This document shows, piece after piece, positions 58,552 to 59,653 of a stretch of 59,653 nt of DNA. The stretch comes from an uncultured Methylobacter sp. Lineage in GTDB: Bacteria > Pseudomonadota > Gammaproteobacteria > Methylococcales > Methylomonadaceae. Every line of letters begins with the position of its first letter. Within the stretch, counting starts at the first letter, position 1. The position numbers and the translations under genes are program-made. The stretch lies in assembly GCA_903832775.1 (NCBI GenBank), contig CAILCX010000214.1, positions 1-59,653 on the forward strand, read 5' to 3'. The notes beneath the pieces are model-generated. The model saw nothing but the letters and a program-made list of their open reading frames with translations, was not told the origin of the DNA and searched no databases.

Positions 58552-59276
58552 TGGCTAAAGTACATATGGTTTTACAAGGAAAAGGCGGCGTCGGAAAATC
58601 CTTTATCGCTGCCATGCTCGCTCAATTCAAAATGAGCAAAGGACAAACACCCACCTGTATTGATACAGACCCGGTCAACGCAACGCTGAACGGCTACCAA
58701 CATCTGAACGTTACCAAACTCGACATCTTGGACGGCGATGAAATCAACTCTCGCCATTTTGATGAGCTGATAGAAATGATTGCTACCGCCGACACCGATA
58801 TTATTGTTGATAACGGCGCCAGTTCGTTCGTGCCGTTGTCTCACTACCTCATTACCAACAATGTCCCGGCAATGCTTAAAGACATGGGCCATGAACTGAT
58901 TATTCATACGGTTATCACCGGTGGTCAGGCCTTGGTCGATACGGTTGCAGGATTCGGACAACTGGTACAACAATATCCCGACGAAACTGTTTTCGTGGTC
59001 TGGCTTAATCCGTTTTGGGGACCTATTGAAAACGGCGGCAAAAATTTTGAACAAATGAAAGCCTACATAACCCATAAATCACGGGTCGCAGCCATCATAA
59101 AAATACCCGGTTTAAAAGAGGAAACCTTTGGCCGCGACCTTAGCGACATGTTGCAAGACAAGCTCACTTTCGCCGAAGCTATCGCCACGGAAGCCAATAC
59201 CATCATGACGCGGCAACGGCTAAAAATCATCCAAAAGCAACTATTCGAGCAAATGGAAACTGCGGCGGTGTTATAA
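58551..59276 (+). CDS. traL: Conjugal transfer protein TraL (ParA/MinD-like)
   Basis: ATPase-like transfer protein of 241 aa, the length I recall for RP4 TraL. It starts MAKVHMVLQGKGGVGKSFIA with a deviant Walker A, followed by PTCIDTDPVNATLNGY, DGDEINSRHFDELIEMIA, DNGASSFVPLSHYLITNN, VVWLNPFWGPIENGGK, and ends RQRLKIIQKQLFEQM. Every one of these matches RP4 TraL in outline. The exact role in RP4 transfer is minor and not well defined. An AGAGG ribosome site lies inside the end of traK. Confidence 0.94.
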   Translation: MAKVHMVLQGKGGVGKSFIAAMLAQFKMSKGQTPTCIDTDPVNATLNGYQHLNVTKLDILDGDEINSRHFDELIEMIATADTDIIVDNGASSFVPLSHYLITNNVPAMLKDMGHELIIHTVITGGQALVDTVAGFGQLVQQYPDETVFVVWLNPFWGPIENGGKNFEQMKAYITHKSRVAAIIKIPGLKEETFGRDLSDMLQDKLTFAEAIATEANTIMTRQRLKIIQKQLFEQMETAAVL

Positions 59277-59653
59277 ATGATGAGCGAAGAAAACGATGCC
59301 CTTATTAAAGAAATCGCCGTCAAACACGGCATAGCCGTGGGTCGCGACGATCCGATATTGATCTTGCACACCCTCAACAACCAACTACTGCAGGACAACC
59401 GGAAGGTCCAGCAAGAGCTGCTGGATCAGTTCAAAGCTGAACTGGAAGGCCTATCGTTAAGATGGAGCTCTGACGCCAAGGACAAAGCAGAGCGCATACT
59501 CAATGCCTCACTCGTCGCCAGTAAGGAATCGATGGAGCATTTGATGCAGGCCGGTACAAATGATCTGGTAGCAACGGTCAAAAACGATGTGGACGCTGCC
59601 TTAAGCCGTATTGAGCAGCCTCTTCGCGACGCCTACCGTATCGGCATCATGAA
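59277..59653 (+). CDS. traM: Conjugal transfer protein TraM (partial, RP4 type)
   Basis: The frame starts ATGATG right after the traL stop and runs off the window after 125 codons. It reads MMSEENDALIKEIAVKHGIA, then VGRDDPILILHTLNNQLLQD, and later SLRWSSDAKDKAERILNASL. This is the RP4 TraM pattern (KEIAVKHG.AVGRDDPILIL, DAKDKAERILNASL). TraM of RP4 is about 145 aa, so only the last 20 or so codons should be missing, beyond the window. Confidence 0.9.
   Translation, partial: MMSEENDALIKEIAVKHGIAVGRDDPILILHTLNNQLLQDNRKVQQELLDQFKAELEGLSLRWSSDAKDKAERILNASLVASKESMEHLMQAGTNDLVATVKNDVDAALSRIEQPLRDAYRIGIM

Overview
The window looks like chromosome from a gammaproteobacterium, plausibly a methanotroph-type Methylococcales member. 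The basis is the recA-recX-alaS-lysC-csrA gene order, the protein style of the housekeeping genes, and a leftover nifE fragment. Genus-level identity is inference. Two integrase-marked junctions are visible: an AT-rich island edge at a tRNA-Ser gene (about 1-2100) and an integrative conjugative element (ICE) edge at a tRNA-His gene (about 50284 to beyond the right end).

Layout. 1-2047: island end with a tyrosine integrase next to tRNA-Ser(GCT). 2276-7975: leftward operon recA-recX-alaS-lysC-csrA. 8519-14009: proS, a lipoprotein hydrolase, and the envelope genes mtgA, mlaA and mepA. 14342-28044: two divergent arms encoding two circularly permuted ATP-grasp/alpha-E systems (one split, one fused), two transglutaminase-like proteins, an HPPD-like VOC dioxygenase, a citrate synthase and an Anbu-type proteasome-like peptidase. 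28355-32143: rpiA, trhO and an L,D-transpeptidase. 32512-38891: a TetR-controlled tripartite RND efflux operon with a clear operator. 38999-40291: a QEGLA/HExxxH metallopeptidase-like protein.

40292-50100 is loosely packed and partly decayed. It holds a heme-c chemoreceptor without a normal start codon, an ASCH-like small protein, a PAS histidine kinase that seems to have lost its front, a nifE 5' remnant, xth plus a uracil-DNA glycosylase, and a frameshifted IS701-like transposase remnant. 50106-50360 carries tRNA-Pro, tRNA-Arg and tRNA-His behind a strong promoter.

From 50430 to the right edge is one end of an ICE: integrase plus DUF4224 partner, cargo or unknown genes, then a near-complete relative of the RP4 (IncP-alpha) Tra1 relaxosome core: traF, traG, traI, traJ, oriT, traK, traL and the start of traM. 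The oriT lines up with RP4 block by block, and the TraI relaxase keeps Tyr22, Ser74 and His116 at RP4 numbering.

The two systems that most deserve attention are the doubled ATP-grasp/alpha-E/transglutaminase/Anbu locus with its HPPD-like enzyme, whose chemistry is not established, and the chromosomal RP4-type transfer module.
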